Source: Breviolum minutum Mf 1.05b.01
Lineage: Eukaryota; Sar; Dinophyceae; Suessiales; Symbiodiniaceae
Assembly (NCBI GenBank): GCA_000507305.1
Contig: DF241035.1
Location: forward strand, 28,502 to 92,501
Length of the DNA: 64,000 nt
Direction: 5' to 3'
Translations under genes and position numbers: made by a program
Shown here: one piece after another, positions 33,368 through 44,324 of the stretch
Layout of the letters: each line of letters opens with the position of its first letter
Position numbering within the stretch: the first letter of the stretch is position 1
The notes under the pieces: generated by a model
Databases searched by the model: none
What the model was told of the DNA's origin: nothing
Seen by the model: only the letters and a program-made list of their open reading frames with translations

Positions 33368-36200
33368 TCAATCATCTTGCGCAATTGCATTCTCAGGCTC
33401 ATCTTCCTCGTTCACGTTGGGGACCTCACACTAGGCAAACGGACAGCTAACCACCCAACAAAAAACGAAGACGCGCCACAAAGACAAAGCAAACAAGATC
33501 CAACAAACTTACGAAAACTTTATAAGATCCAAGGCACAGGTCCTGACAGGTCACTCTGCAAAACCACCACTGGCCGCAATTGATGATGCCGATGTTGCAG
33601 GTACCTACCTGCCACTGCAGGTTGTGGCCCTCTGTCAAAGCGGTGTTGCAAAAAACTGTAATGCGGTGGCCGCGGTTCCCGTCTCTTGGTTCCCTGAGCC
33701 CATCCAACCAAAAATTGCAAAGCATCATTGGATATTCCACCCTTTTCAAAGCACGCTTGAGCTTTGCTGACAATTGCCTCCCGATCTTCCAAAGTCATAC
33801 GCTTCCTTCCCTGGTTGCTGGATGGTTGCACGGAGCATGATTTCCTCAAATCTTCAACTTCTCTTGCAGGCACCAGCAAGCAGACCTGATACGGGGTGGC
33901 ATCAGACATGTATTTGTGCACGCTCATCACCAAGTCATCTGCATTTGGTTCAGGGGCGCCTGGCCAAGCAGTAACCTTCGCATCACCAATGTCTTCCAAC
34001 TGACGCCGGAACACGATTCTGAATCCATGTGGAGCTGCAGGCCCTGTCAAACAGCTGAAATTTAGTGGGATGTCTTCAACCCAGCTTCGCCAATCCGCTG
34101 AAACATCTTGTTTCCAACAGCTGGTCTTGAAAGTTCCAGTCTCAAAGCAAGCATCGGTGAGAAACTGCTGATATACACTAATCAGTTCCAAGTCCGTGTT
34201 GAAGGAACAATTTGAGCACTTTACGACAGCTTGCCCTCCAAGGGCGTCGAGACATGAATGCGTGTGTCCTTTGACAGGGTAGCATACATAGACACTTTCA
34301 AATACATTCAAAAGCCGCGACTTAATGAAATAACGCAAGATGAAGTTGTTCTTATTATCACGTGCTGTATTATCAAGAACCAGGTAAAGATGTCGTGGGA
34401 GGCCTTGGTGTTGATCGTAGATTCCACTAAAGACTCGACTCAAACATTCCATGTGTGAGCAGCTGTCTTTGGGGATGTCAGGGTCGGAGATTGCAAATTC
34501 AACTGAATGGAAATGGGCCCACAACATCTGCACGTGCATGGCAGGTCTCACCAGCTGTGTGAAAGATTTGGTGAAGGTCTGGCACCGTGGGATCTTGTGC
34601 TTTGCTTGATCCAACCCGTCAGAGCGTAGAAGCAGCACAGAATGCTGCAGACTGCGCAATGGAATTCCATTCAGCATTGCTTGACGTGTCTCTCCAGCTT
34701 GAGCGTGCCAAGAGTGTTCGACCTGCCGGTCACGCCAATTCCTCAGCAAGTGGGCCGCATAGTCTTCCATCATATGGCATCTTTCTGTGATGGATAGTTG
34801 CTTTCGGAGATTATTTTTGAAATATTGGCACTCATCGCACAACCCATGTTGCCCAGATGACTTTCGAAAAGCAATGAATTTGCGGGAACCATTCAATGCA
34901 CGAAGGAAAGTGGTAAACGATGGACCATTTGGATAGTTCTGCTCATCACACCATCTTCTGCACATTTGAAAAAGGATCACCGGTTTGACCACTCCCAAGT
35001 AGCGCCTTGGCGCGCAATCCACCCCAGGTCCAGTCATTGAGTTGTGAAAGGGGTTGGATGTGACAATCGCCTTCACTGCCATTGAAGCCAATGCTCGCGA
35101 GTCCTTTTCATCCCAATCATCTTTTGACATCTGACAACCACCACTGACATCTTCATCTGACGAGTCTGCCATCTCAAGTGCCATCTCACAACCGGCACGG
35201 TTTTCACCTTTTTCTTTGTAAACCAATGTTGGGCGGCCCAAACCTTCAAAATCAAATCTATCGGGTAACCACTCGCCTTCATTGTGGTATCGTATCTGCA
35301 GAAACCGCTGGCAAAGGTCAAGTTGAACATGCCCAACAACACCCTTGACTCTGAATTGCCGTTTTCGTCGGTCTGGAAGTCCATGCAAAACCTCATTGAT
35401 GGTGCTTGCAAGTCACACACAACACGCAAACACCCAGGTGCTAAAAACAAAACAATCCCTCAAACAAACATTGAATGATGCAACCAATAAGCTCTTTGCA
35501 GTCGCGAGTTCCCAATGCCGAGGGCAAGCACAGCAGATTTCTGACAGATCCTCATCCCTTTATCAGCACCTCTCAGAAACTTGTCAATGCGAACAGAAGG
35601 TCTCTTAGATCCATGCCTGCTGGTGTAACTTCGCGACTGTTGCTGGGCCATCTTGCTGGTGTTTGGTTGCCTTGAACAGTTTCGAGACGAGGAGCTTTCT
35701 GGTTCTGAAGTGTCTGTAGTCCTTCCTTCACTGGCTTCAGCAACCTGTTCAGTGCTCGTTGAAGACCCATCTTGTTCATCATCCTTGTGCACAGGTTTTC
35801 TAGGTTCAGAATCAGAAGCTGTGTCTAGATCAGGCTTAAATATCCACAACACCTCTTTGTCAGCAACCTCTGCACCCACACTCTCCATCTCTTCCCGCCA
35901 CCTCTTGAGCTCATCGAGCAGTGGTTGAAGACTCCGGAAGCAATTGTGCAAGCAAAATGGGCAGCCCGATTTGGATTCACAGAGTTTTTTGTTGAACGTT
36001 TGCAAAAAGGTTGCCCATCTACTGGCACTGGGCTTTGGCGCAGTTGCGCTGGATCGTTTGTTTTTCCTCTTCACGCCTCGTTTTGGTCCAGGGAGTTTCC
36101 CTGGTCTGGCTGAAACTTTGACATGCTGTTCTGGCTCTGTGTCAGTTGAGCTTGGCACTCTATCTTCGACTGATTCGGTGTCTGTTGATGCTTGGCCCAT
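33368..36200 (-). CDS. Gene A: DUF7869-like RNase H-fold transposase candidate
   Basis: Three exons with consistent phases: 35482-36200, 33616-35404 and 33368-33430, 856 codons, with introns GC-AG (35405-35481) and GT-AG (33431-33615). Exon 1 is acidic and basic low-complexity with a GCPFCLHNC zinc-like cluster. Exon 2 has HGLCDECQYFKNNLRK, a likely zinc-binding segment, then three acidic blocks: LLLRSDGLDQAKHKIPR, LYLVLDNTARDNKNN and KGHTHSCLDALGG. These D, D and H/D blocks follow the order of the DUF7869 family, which is abundant in dinoflagellates and looks like a DDE nuclease. The short last exon encodes an acidic tail ending AIAQDD. As the only nuclease-like gene in the element it is the best transposase candidate; that function is inferred. 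Confidence 0.75.
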
Positions 36201-36209
36201 GGCCCATGG

Positions 36210-36770
36210 CTCATGATGACGATATATGAAGTTTCATTGATCGGGATCTATGGTCATTAGATGGCTCTGGTGCGGTATCTCACTAACTACACAATTGACT
36301 TGAGTGTGGAAGTTAGCTTTGCATAGTATCCGCAGCAAATCCAACATCCGGAAGCAAACTCAGATCTGAGCCCAAGGCCAAAAAACAGATCCAAACCGTC
36401 ATATGAGTCATATGTCAGATGTCAGATGTCAGAGCAACAACAAATTGCAAGAAACAAGTCTACATGTTAGATGGCAAATGGCGTCCCGAAATGTGCTTGA
36501 GGCCTGTCCCTACGAATCATTGCAACAAGGTCTCAAAGAAGCCGAATCCCCATTGCCATGTGCATTTGAACATGAGAGCTTGCCGCTTTTTCACACGTGC
36601 CAAATGCTAGTTCCATTTCTGTGATGGGTCAAAACGCCTGACTGACTAGGTTCCTACTTCCTACAATATCAAACCATTCAAGATGATATTCATAGATTTT
36701 CTGCAGGTCAGCCAAAAAGCCGGACACAGCTGGCAACAGACACCCATCATCTTCCATCTTGCAACTGACA
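36210..36770. other. Spacer between genes A and B
   Basis: No gene seen. A run of ATGTCAGATGTCAGATGTCA motifs occurs at 36413-36432. It probably holds the 5' control region of gene A and the 3' flank of gene B. Confidence 0.5.
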
Positions 36771-36773
36771 ATC

Positions 36774-38753
36774 TCAATCAGCCTGACGGGTCACTTTGAT
36801 TGGTTTGCCACTGCTTAATGCCACATCACTGGCGCAGGTCAAGAACACCTTCTTTGCTGTGAGCTTCCCGTGCACCTTGTCAAATCCAAACCTCCACATC
36901 CATGTGAACGCTGGGTGCAGAGAGGTTTTGAACTTTGGGTCCAGGAGCATCCTTGCAGCATTCCCCGGCGTGTTGGTGTTCACTTCCTTGTCCTTGAGGA
37001 GGAACTTCCATTGATGTTCCTCCTTGATGTCAAAACCATGTGTGCCACTAGTGCCACTTGGCTGGCGGACAGCAATGGTGTGTCCTGTGACTGTGATGTC
37101 AGAAAGGTTGTTGGCCTTCATCAGCTCTTTCACCACAACGTAGAAAGTGCCTTTCTGCACCTTGGTATTGTCCTCATCGCCATTTCCATTGCCACAGATC
37201 ACCTGCGGAGCTGTCAGTTGAAAAAAATGTGAGTTGAAAAGGTGTCAGTTGAAAAGATGTCAGTTGCAAAGATGCCAGTTGAAAAGATGTGAGTTGAAAA
37301 GATGCCAGTTGAGAAGATGTCAATTGCAAAGATGCCAGTTGAAAAGATGTGAGTTGAAAAAATGCCAGTTGAAAAAATGTGAGTTAAAAGGTGCCAGTTG
37401 AGAAGATGTCAGTTGCAAAGATGCCAGTTGAAAAGATGTGAGTTGAAAAAATGTCAGTTGAAAAGATGTGAGTTGAAGGCACGTCAGTTGAAGAGTTGTC
37501 TCTTGATCACCCATGCCAAAACAACAAAAGCAAAAAAACACATTTGATAAACGCGCCTCCAGCATTGTCCGGTCGCCTTCGGGGAACTTGAGCGGCAATA
37601 CACGATCTCCAGCATCCTGGGTCATCCGGCCAGCACCAACGCCAGCAAGCTTCGTGCCTTTCTTGAGGATGAGGTCATCCTTGGTGAGAAGGAAGCAATG
37701 ACCATTCTCAGCCATCAAGAAGCCCACGCTCCTGTGATCAAAGCTCTTGCAGTCAATTGCGATCTTGTATTGCGATCGAAGAGTTGCTTCCGACTCCGGC
37801 CCAGACAAAACGACAGGCTTGTCTCCACTGCCTTCGGACCCACGTTCTCCGCCTTCTTGAGTGCCTGTGTTCACACCAACCGGCCTGGGATCCTGATTGC
37901 CCACTCCACCAGGAGCTGCACCAGGCACTGCTGTGAGCTTCCCAACAAGGATGGATCCATATTCATCTCCATGTTTCTTCTCCAACTCATCAAACTTCGC
38001 CTTGATGGATGGTGGGGCATGCGAGAAGTCTGTTTTGACCGAAGCTGTCAAAGACACTTGGCTGCCAATCAAATTGCAAACACGAAGTTTGTTTTCCCAA
38101 GCGCGGGTGCCTTCATAGGCTTCCCAGGCCCCAGCTACTCCCTTCAAGTAGCCTTTGTCCACCTCATCCAGAATGGTGACGTCAGCCTCAAGCGGAGCAG
38201 CTGTCTTGCCAGACTTCGTGAAGAGTTTGATCTCGTGTTTCAGCCACTTGTTGCACAAAAAGGCGCCAACTCTCTTCTGGCTCCATTCCGTTGCAGTCAT
38301 ACTTTTCTTGTCCTTGAATCTTGTCATCAAATGACGGATCGTTGGGCCACCATCAGCTGCAACCATCATGCTTCCTAAAGCATGGTCCCCACTGTGGACA
38401 TGCAAGTCAACAATCACCATTTCATCACATCCTCGCAGCAAGGGCTGGGAACCTGCAGGCAAGGCTTTTGAGGTTGTCACCAAGGCACGGTACGCAACTG
38501 CCCATACATCTGCTCCCTTTTGAGCACTGCGAGTAGCAGCACAAATGCGCATGCCATCCACCTTTTCAGTCTCCGCAGCGCTGGAAGTGATGGACAGGAT
38601 CTCTGAGGAAAGCGAAGCTTCTGGCAATTTTCCAGTGCGGATGAGCTCTGACGCTTGGAGAAAGTGGTTGTTGGCACAATCATCACCCCAAACAAGAAGT
38701 CGGCCTTTCATCCAAAAGTCCCACTGCTGCTGATTCGTGGTCCTGAGATTCAT
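36774..38753 (-). CDS. Gene B: unknown 541-aa protein, two exons
   Basis: Exons 37557-38753 (399 codons, starting MNLRTTNQQQWDFWMKGR) and 36774-37202 (142 codons plus stop), joined by a GC-AG intron between GDRTMLE and VICGNGNGDEDN. There is no stop in either exon and the phase is zero at the junction. Recognisable pieces include DEMVIVDLHVHSGDHALGSM, WLKHEIKLFTKSGKTAAPLE and YKIAIDCKSFDHRSVGFLMA, but no family I know. A Gly/Pro-rich linker lies near residues 275-330. The intron is filled by a 15-bp tandem array. It sits 36 bp downstream of gene C's stop on the same strand. Confidence 0.7.
37215..37500. repeat. 15-bp tandem array inside the gene B intron
   Basis: About nineteen units of the type CAGTTGAAAAGATGT, alternating with CAGTTGCAAAGATGC and GAGTTG variants, fill most of the intron. 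The unit contains the same CAGTTG core as the subterminal repeats. Confidence 0.92.
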
Positions 38754-38789
38754 GGTTCAGTACTTAGGTAAACTTAGTTTCAATTCCTT

Positions 38790-40763
38790 TCAAAAAAACT
38801 TCAAGAGCATCCTGATTCTTTCAAGGCACTCTTCCCCGGGGACGCTCAGCGGCATCTGAAATGGAAACTGCTTCTTGAAACCTGCCTGGCGCATTGATTT
38901 ACAGAAGTCCATTTCGTCCTCCAATGGATCGACTTCTGAATCTTCACGGGGCCGATTGGCCATCACCGCCAGCACTATGCACTGGTTGACTCCTGCCCAG
39001 ACAGAATCAGAACGATCAGAATCTAATCCCAAAACAGCAGGACTAAAAACAATACCCAAGAAACAAAAATCAAAACCATTGCCAGCATCAGCTGAAGCAC
39101 CTTGAGTCCGGCAGGCATTAGCGAGGGCTGTGATCATTTTGGCTTGATTGAGGGCATTCCGTGCCTCACTCACTGGAAGCAAGGAAGCAAGCATGGCAAA
39201 TTTTGAAACCAAACTACGAGTCACTAAACTTCACACAAACACCAAACTGTCAAAACTGTGTGGCTTCAAAGTATTCAAATTCAAAGGAACTCCTGGAATG
39301 TTGAAATCCAGATGGAACACAATCAAGCGCCGTGCAGAAGCATCATCTGACATCATGGACAGTCTGGAAAGCATCCCTTGGAGATCACCTGGGAAAGTGT
39401 CAAACCCATCCACCGTCAACACAGGGCAAAAGCATTCCATGTGTTCTTCCACCACAGTTCTCGCTTGCTTTGCAACCTTGAGTTTCTTCTGCGTTGTGAT
39501 CCAGTCCAGGCAGTCCCCCAAAACGCCATAACCATCAGAAATGGATTCGAGAAGCCGTTGGTCCAGTTTCAGCTTCGCTTCGAGGGCCACAAGTTTCGAG
39601 AGCCTAAAGTCAAAGACATTGCTGTTGGAACTGAAAACAACTTTTTGCTTTTTTGAGTCTTGAGGTAAAGAAAACAAACACCGGACAATTTCAAAACAAT
39701 GCAATCTGCAAATTCTCCCTAAAGCAAAACCAAGTTTCCACTCCTCACGTTCTGCCTTTTCAATGATGGTTTCAGCTTCAACCTCTGGTACATCACCTTC
39801 ACTCGTCAAGCATCTGACGTCAGGAAGCATCGTGAGACCAAATTCGAGGGGGAATCCTTTGAGACAACTTACCATCTGACTGTCAAGGGCGTCGCCCATT
39901 TCAACAGCAGCAGAGACGGTCTGAAAGGTGGCTTCATCGAGATCTGCCTTTGCACAGTGCACAGCGGTCTGGATCCATGCCTGAACTACGAAGCGGAAGT
40001 TGAACAGCTGTTCCATGGTCACCTTTGGAGGAGGCCCGTCACCTGCAACAGCCAAGTCACCCTCAAAAACGGCAATGATCTTCTTGATCAACGCGTTGTG
40101 CTCATCAGGAGACAAGTCTTGTCCAAACTGAAGTGGCTTTGACCTGAGCTGCATTCATGTGCACAGAACTAACAGAAGAGAAATGCACAGAATAAACAAA
40201 ATTTCAAAAAACTTGGAAGCAAAAAACAAGTCAAAGCAAATCAAACAAGATAATCAAACAGAATCAAGGTGCGTGACACGGTCAGGAAGCATTTTCCTTT
40301 GCATTGCCGCTGCACTGCGTCGCGCAACTTCTTCAGGCTCACTTGGAACCATGTTATCTGGAGGTGCAGATGCTGTCCACAAGTGCTTCCATGCCAGGAC
40401 TGACTCAGTGAAGGCACTCCTTCGCTCTCCTCCGCTGAAACTCACATGGCACATCATTGCTTGGTATGCCTCAGGAGTCACATAGTTCAACAGGTTCTTG
40501 ATAGCAGCCTGCTTCGTTGTTCCAATTTTGATCTCTGGCTGCCGCTCATTCTGCCCAGTGACATTCTCTTTCTTCCCATCATCCTTAGTCTGACGTCTTC
40601 CTCTGCGCTTCTTGACGGGTTGCTCAACAACGACGCCTTCCCGATCGACTTGGGTGTGGTAGCCTTTCAAAATTTGATCCAGAGCCTGGCATAGCATCTT
40701 GCCCTTGGACTTGCGCTCTGAGGGGTCATCCCAAGCAAAGATCTGACTGTAGTCCGAGCCCAT
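38790..40763 (-). CDS. Gene C: unknown 526-aa protein, four exons
   Basis: Exons 40278-40763, 39329-40148, 39101-39172 and 38790-38992 total 527 codons including the stop, with matching phases (donors GT, GC, GT; acceptors AG). The start MGSDYSQIFAWDDPSERKSK is chosen because it opens the charged region; an upstream in-frame ATG at 40838 is possible. A basic nuclear-localisation-like PVKKRRGRRQ lies near residue 50. Later pieces are FGQDLSPDEHNALIKKIIAV, RFVVQAWIQTAVHCAKADLD and VNQCIVLAVMANRPREDSEV. I recognise no family. The basic stretch suggests a nuclear protein. Confidence 0.68.
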
Positions 40764-40868
40764 CTTGTCCTTATTCACTCTTTGTCTGGGTTGACAAATC
40801 AGTTTGCAATTACAAGTTAAATCCCCTGGCAAAAGCAAGTTCTGGAAGAAACCTGTTGAACAATTTGT

Positions 40869-42892
40869 CTAATTCAAGCGTGGCTCAGTAACGCCAAAAT
40901 GAGTGAGCAAGGTGAGATGCACCCACTGCAATGAACTCACAGGACTGATGTATGTTCCCTGCACATTCTGCCTGACAGCTTGTCGAATCAAATCACTCGA
41001 GTAGTTGTCCACATCACCAGAGCTGTCTTCAAAGAGGGTGGGGAGTGCGCAAATGCTTTGGAAGACCTTCAGCGCTTCCAGGTTTTTTGCCAGCCCATCG
41101 TGTTGGATTGCCCTTCGCAAAAGCACGAACCTTTATGGCAAGATGACATGTCTTCGGGATCACGGACTCTCATGGCAATTTCTTCCAATTTCTCAATCAA
41201 ACAGATATGCTTTGCTGTTTACCTTTCTCAAAGCCAAGGAACACTAGTTTCACAGCCAAACCACGTTTCATCCCGTTTCCGAAACGCAGCTTGCAGATTC
41301 CAGGCAAGACATCACGAGAGATAATGGTCTCCTCTGCGTGATACCCACTCACCAAGATGCTATTTGCAATGCCAATGATGTTGCGAGACTCAGCTGAGTG
41401 GCCTGACCTGAAAAAATGGAAAGCAGGTAGGATGGGAAGGCCAACAAAAATTGCAAACTCCAATCATTTGTCATATCAATTTTCAATCTAGATCCAAGTC
41501 ACCACAAAGAGGCAGAATCCCATCGCCATTGGTGGATCAACGATACACCAACTTGGTCTTTCACGATGTCCTGACCTGCTTTTATCCGGAGCTCAGCCCA
41601 GGCCTTTGCATGCTCATGGTCCTCAGAACTGATCACAAAACAATTTGACAAAATTGAGAGCAGACCACATGACACACGCACACAAGACTCACATGTTTGA
41701 ATCAAGGCAAGGAACTGTTCCAGACAAAGCTGCATACATCTCTGCAAGTTCATCAACAACATCTGGCATCTCCAACGGCAACGGCAACCCTGCAATCTTC
41801 GGGACAAGGCATTCACGTTGTTCACTTGCCTCCTGACACACATCAACAAACTGACACCACCTTCTGAAGGCTTCCAACTTCCAAGTGAAACTAACCTGTC
41901 CTCGTGGAGCTGCGCAATGTATGACTTAATCTTCACCAGCCATTCCGACATGGCACCTTTTCCTAGTAGCCAAAATCCGGTTGCTTTGGCAAACACTGGC
42001 TGCGTCCGCACTGGCTGATCTTAAAGGTGCATGTGTGAATGCATGTGGCAAACAACAAGCCAAAGTGCATGACTCTTTATTGAAAACAGTAGTCGACAAA
42101 CAGTCAAGGTATGTCAATGTTCCCAACGATCAGTACATAATCACTCAATGTTGCTGTGAATGCATACTGACAACGATAAGAGCGATGCAACGCACTAATT
42201 TTCTACACCTGGTTATTCCAACAGCGTCTCAAGATACCTTACAGGTCCTAGGTCACTCTGCGCCAAACTTTCTGCACCTTCCGAGGCGGTTGTCCTTGTA
42301 GTTCATCAGACTCTGTCTTGTGACTCGAATCATCATCAGGTTCTGACGTGCTGACACTGACACTGAGTTCTTCTGGGTTTTCACGGCTCTCATCCTTTTC
42401 AATCTGGTGCTTCACAACAGCAGATCGTGCTAAGATCTCCTGGAGGGCAACGTGCCCTGACCAGCTCAAATCCACATGAGGGAAACCACTGTTTCGAGGA
42501 GCCTTGCAATCGAGCTTCAACTCTAGCGCTGACCATGTGAGGCAGAGTTGCCGAAGGTCAAAAACTTCAGAGAAATGCATGACATCAAAGCTGGTGCCCT
42601 CACGCATGTAATCTCGAAGCGCCCCCTTCAGAAATTCATCATCCATAGAGTTCACCAATCCTGCAAGACTGGAAGTGTCCGCATCTCTCACAACAGCGCT
42701 AACCCTTGCCACAGCTACAACCAAATTGCTGCCCTTCGAGCTGACAATGACCAGGGCGCCCCTTTCCCCAAACTTCATGGCATTGCGGTTCACTTGCTTG
42801 TAGCGCTGCACTTCGAATGGCTTTCTGCCTGAACTGAGTGCATCTGCCCAAATTGGCAGCAAAGTGCGTGTATGCACAGCTGCGGGAGCCAT
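40869..42892 (-). CDS. Gene D: multi-exon protein with an ASCH-like N-terminal segment
   Basis: Exon 1 (42257-42892) and exon 2 (from 42014) join in phase (WRR/PVRTQPVFAKATGFWLLG, GT-AG). Residues ~10-65 read LLPIWADALSSGRKPFEVQR, then FGERGALVIVSSKGSNLVVA VA, which resembles ASCH domains (G-x-K-x-x-E then a strand of V/I residues), a PUA-related nucleic-acid-binding fold. An acidic tail EPDDDSSHKTESDELQ ends exon 1. Further pieces: AFRRWCQFVDVCQEASEQRE, AELRIKAGQDIVKDQVGV, HSAESRNIIGIANSILVSG and a stop at 40869. Near 41878-41900 the two good frames are separated by only ~23 nt, too short for an intron, so there is an apparent frameshift. The ASCH call is tentative. Confidence 0.5.
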
Positions 42893-42986
42893 GTTGCAAA
42901 CTGAGCCAGAAGGCTAAAGATTTCAGTCCACAGGATTGACAGCAGTGGCTGACCATAGGATTTTCAAGGTCAAGCTCAAACCCATG

Positions 42987-43279
42987 AATCCTATGGCAAC
43001 TCCCAGTTGCCATAGGATTTTGGGGGGTTATCAGCTACCTTAATCAAAGTTTGACAAAAAAATTCAAGAAGGTATACAGCCCAGGAATCCTATGGCAACT
43101 CCAAGTTGCCATAGGATTCCTGGATTTTGCACCTGACCTCAGAATCCTATGGTTGGACCCTGGGGTCACAATTCCCAATCCTACAACCTGATTCCCCAAT
43201 CCTACAGCCATCCAAAATGCCAGGTCTACGGCACGCCCAAATCACAATCCTACGGCAACTCCCAGTTGCCATAGGATTC
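42987..43279. repeat. Three near-identical perfect hairpins
   Basis: At 42987-43019 the arms AATCCTATGGCAACT and its reverse complement surround CCC. At 43081-43123 the arms are extended to 20 bp (CCAGGAATCCTATGGCAACT) around CCA. At 43246-43278 one arm has a single T/C change (CTACGG). Half copies (AATCCTATGG, AATCCTAC) lie between. They sit between genes D and E, next to the 24-bp minisatellite. Confidence 0.93.
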
Positions 43280-43344
43280 TCACCTTTGCCCAGTTCCCAA
43301 ATCCCATGCACATGGCACAAACACCACCACAGATCCCAGGTCAA

Positions 43345-43620
43345 TGACACCCCGAAATCACAGGTCTACAGCACACCCAAATCACAGGTCTACGGCACAC
43401 CCAAATCACAGGTCTACGGCACACCGAAATCACAGGTCTACGGCACACCCAAATCACAGGTCTACGGCACACCCAAATCACAGGTCTACGGCACACCCAA
43501 ATCACAGGTCTACGGCACACCCAAATCACAGGTCTACGGCACACCCAAATCACAGGTCTACGGCACACCCAAATCACAGGTCTACAGCACACCCAAATCA
43601 CAGATCTACAGCACACCCAA
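43345..43620. repeat. 24-bp minisatellite, about 11.5 copies
   Basis: The unit contains CAAATCACAGGTCTACGG plus CACACC and is almost invariant in the middle of the array, with variants at both ends. Because 24 is divisible by 3, it stays open in several frames (SQVYGTPK on plus, CRRPVIWV on minus); these translations are not taken as genes. Single units (CAGGTCTACGGCACGCCCAA at 43221) precede the array. Confidence 0.95.
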
Positions 43621-44320
43621 TTTTTGGTGATCAAATGGTGTTTTGAAGATTTGTCAGCCACTCTGTTCATTGCTGATGTTGCAGCTTGCACAAGGCATGG
43701 TGCACAAGTATCTACTGTCAGTTGAAACTTTGTAACCTGTCAGTTGAAACTTTGTAACCTGTCAGTTGAAACTTTGTAAGCACCACGCAGCACTGTAGTC
43801 GAACCAGCCGTTCCCGCTGTTCCTTCTGCCCACCTGCAGCTGCAGCCACACAGTTTTGCAGTCGGGAGTTTGAAAATGCTTCAAAACTGTAAGTTGATTC
43901 TTGTTGTGAGACTTGAAGGTTAACAGAATGCTGGGGGACTGGCCAGTGAGATTTGAGGCAAGTTGTGACTTCAGAAACTGCATGCACGACTTTCAAAATT
44001 TCAGCAAGAATTCTTCAAATAAGAGGGTATCACAATTTATGATGTCGTGCAAGTCTCCATCAACCCATGTAAGTCTGAGGGGCTAGCCTCTTCAATCTGA
44101 GGTTCATCATTCTGCCAAACCAACCACCTGCACGTGCAACTCATTGAACCACGTTTGCTGCACCACCTTACCATCATTGCAAGGCTTCACTGAGACATGT
44201 CATCAATCATTCAACACTTGAAGTCTGGCATTGTCCTTTTCCTCAAAGCATTGAACTCCTGGCAGCCACTAGCTTGGCCAACATCCGCAGCCATGGCAGC
44301 AGTCATGATTGAACATGATA
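43620..44320. other. Spacer downstream of gene E
   Basis: Contains three tandem copies of a CAGTTGAAACTTTGTAACCT unit at 43718-43780. No supported exon. Confidence 0.5.
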
Positions 44321-44324
44321 GCTT

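Noticed and set aside
37698..38378. Plus-strand 226-codon ORF
   Set aside because: It lies wholly opposite gene B, whose minus-strand frame is longer, splices in phase and has better protein character.
43127..43646. Long open frames in both strands over the 24-bp repeat (SQVYGTPK and CRRPVIWV repeats)
   Set aside because: A 24-bp unit without stops stays open in several frames on both strands; there is no start context, splice frame or non-repeat domain to support a protein.
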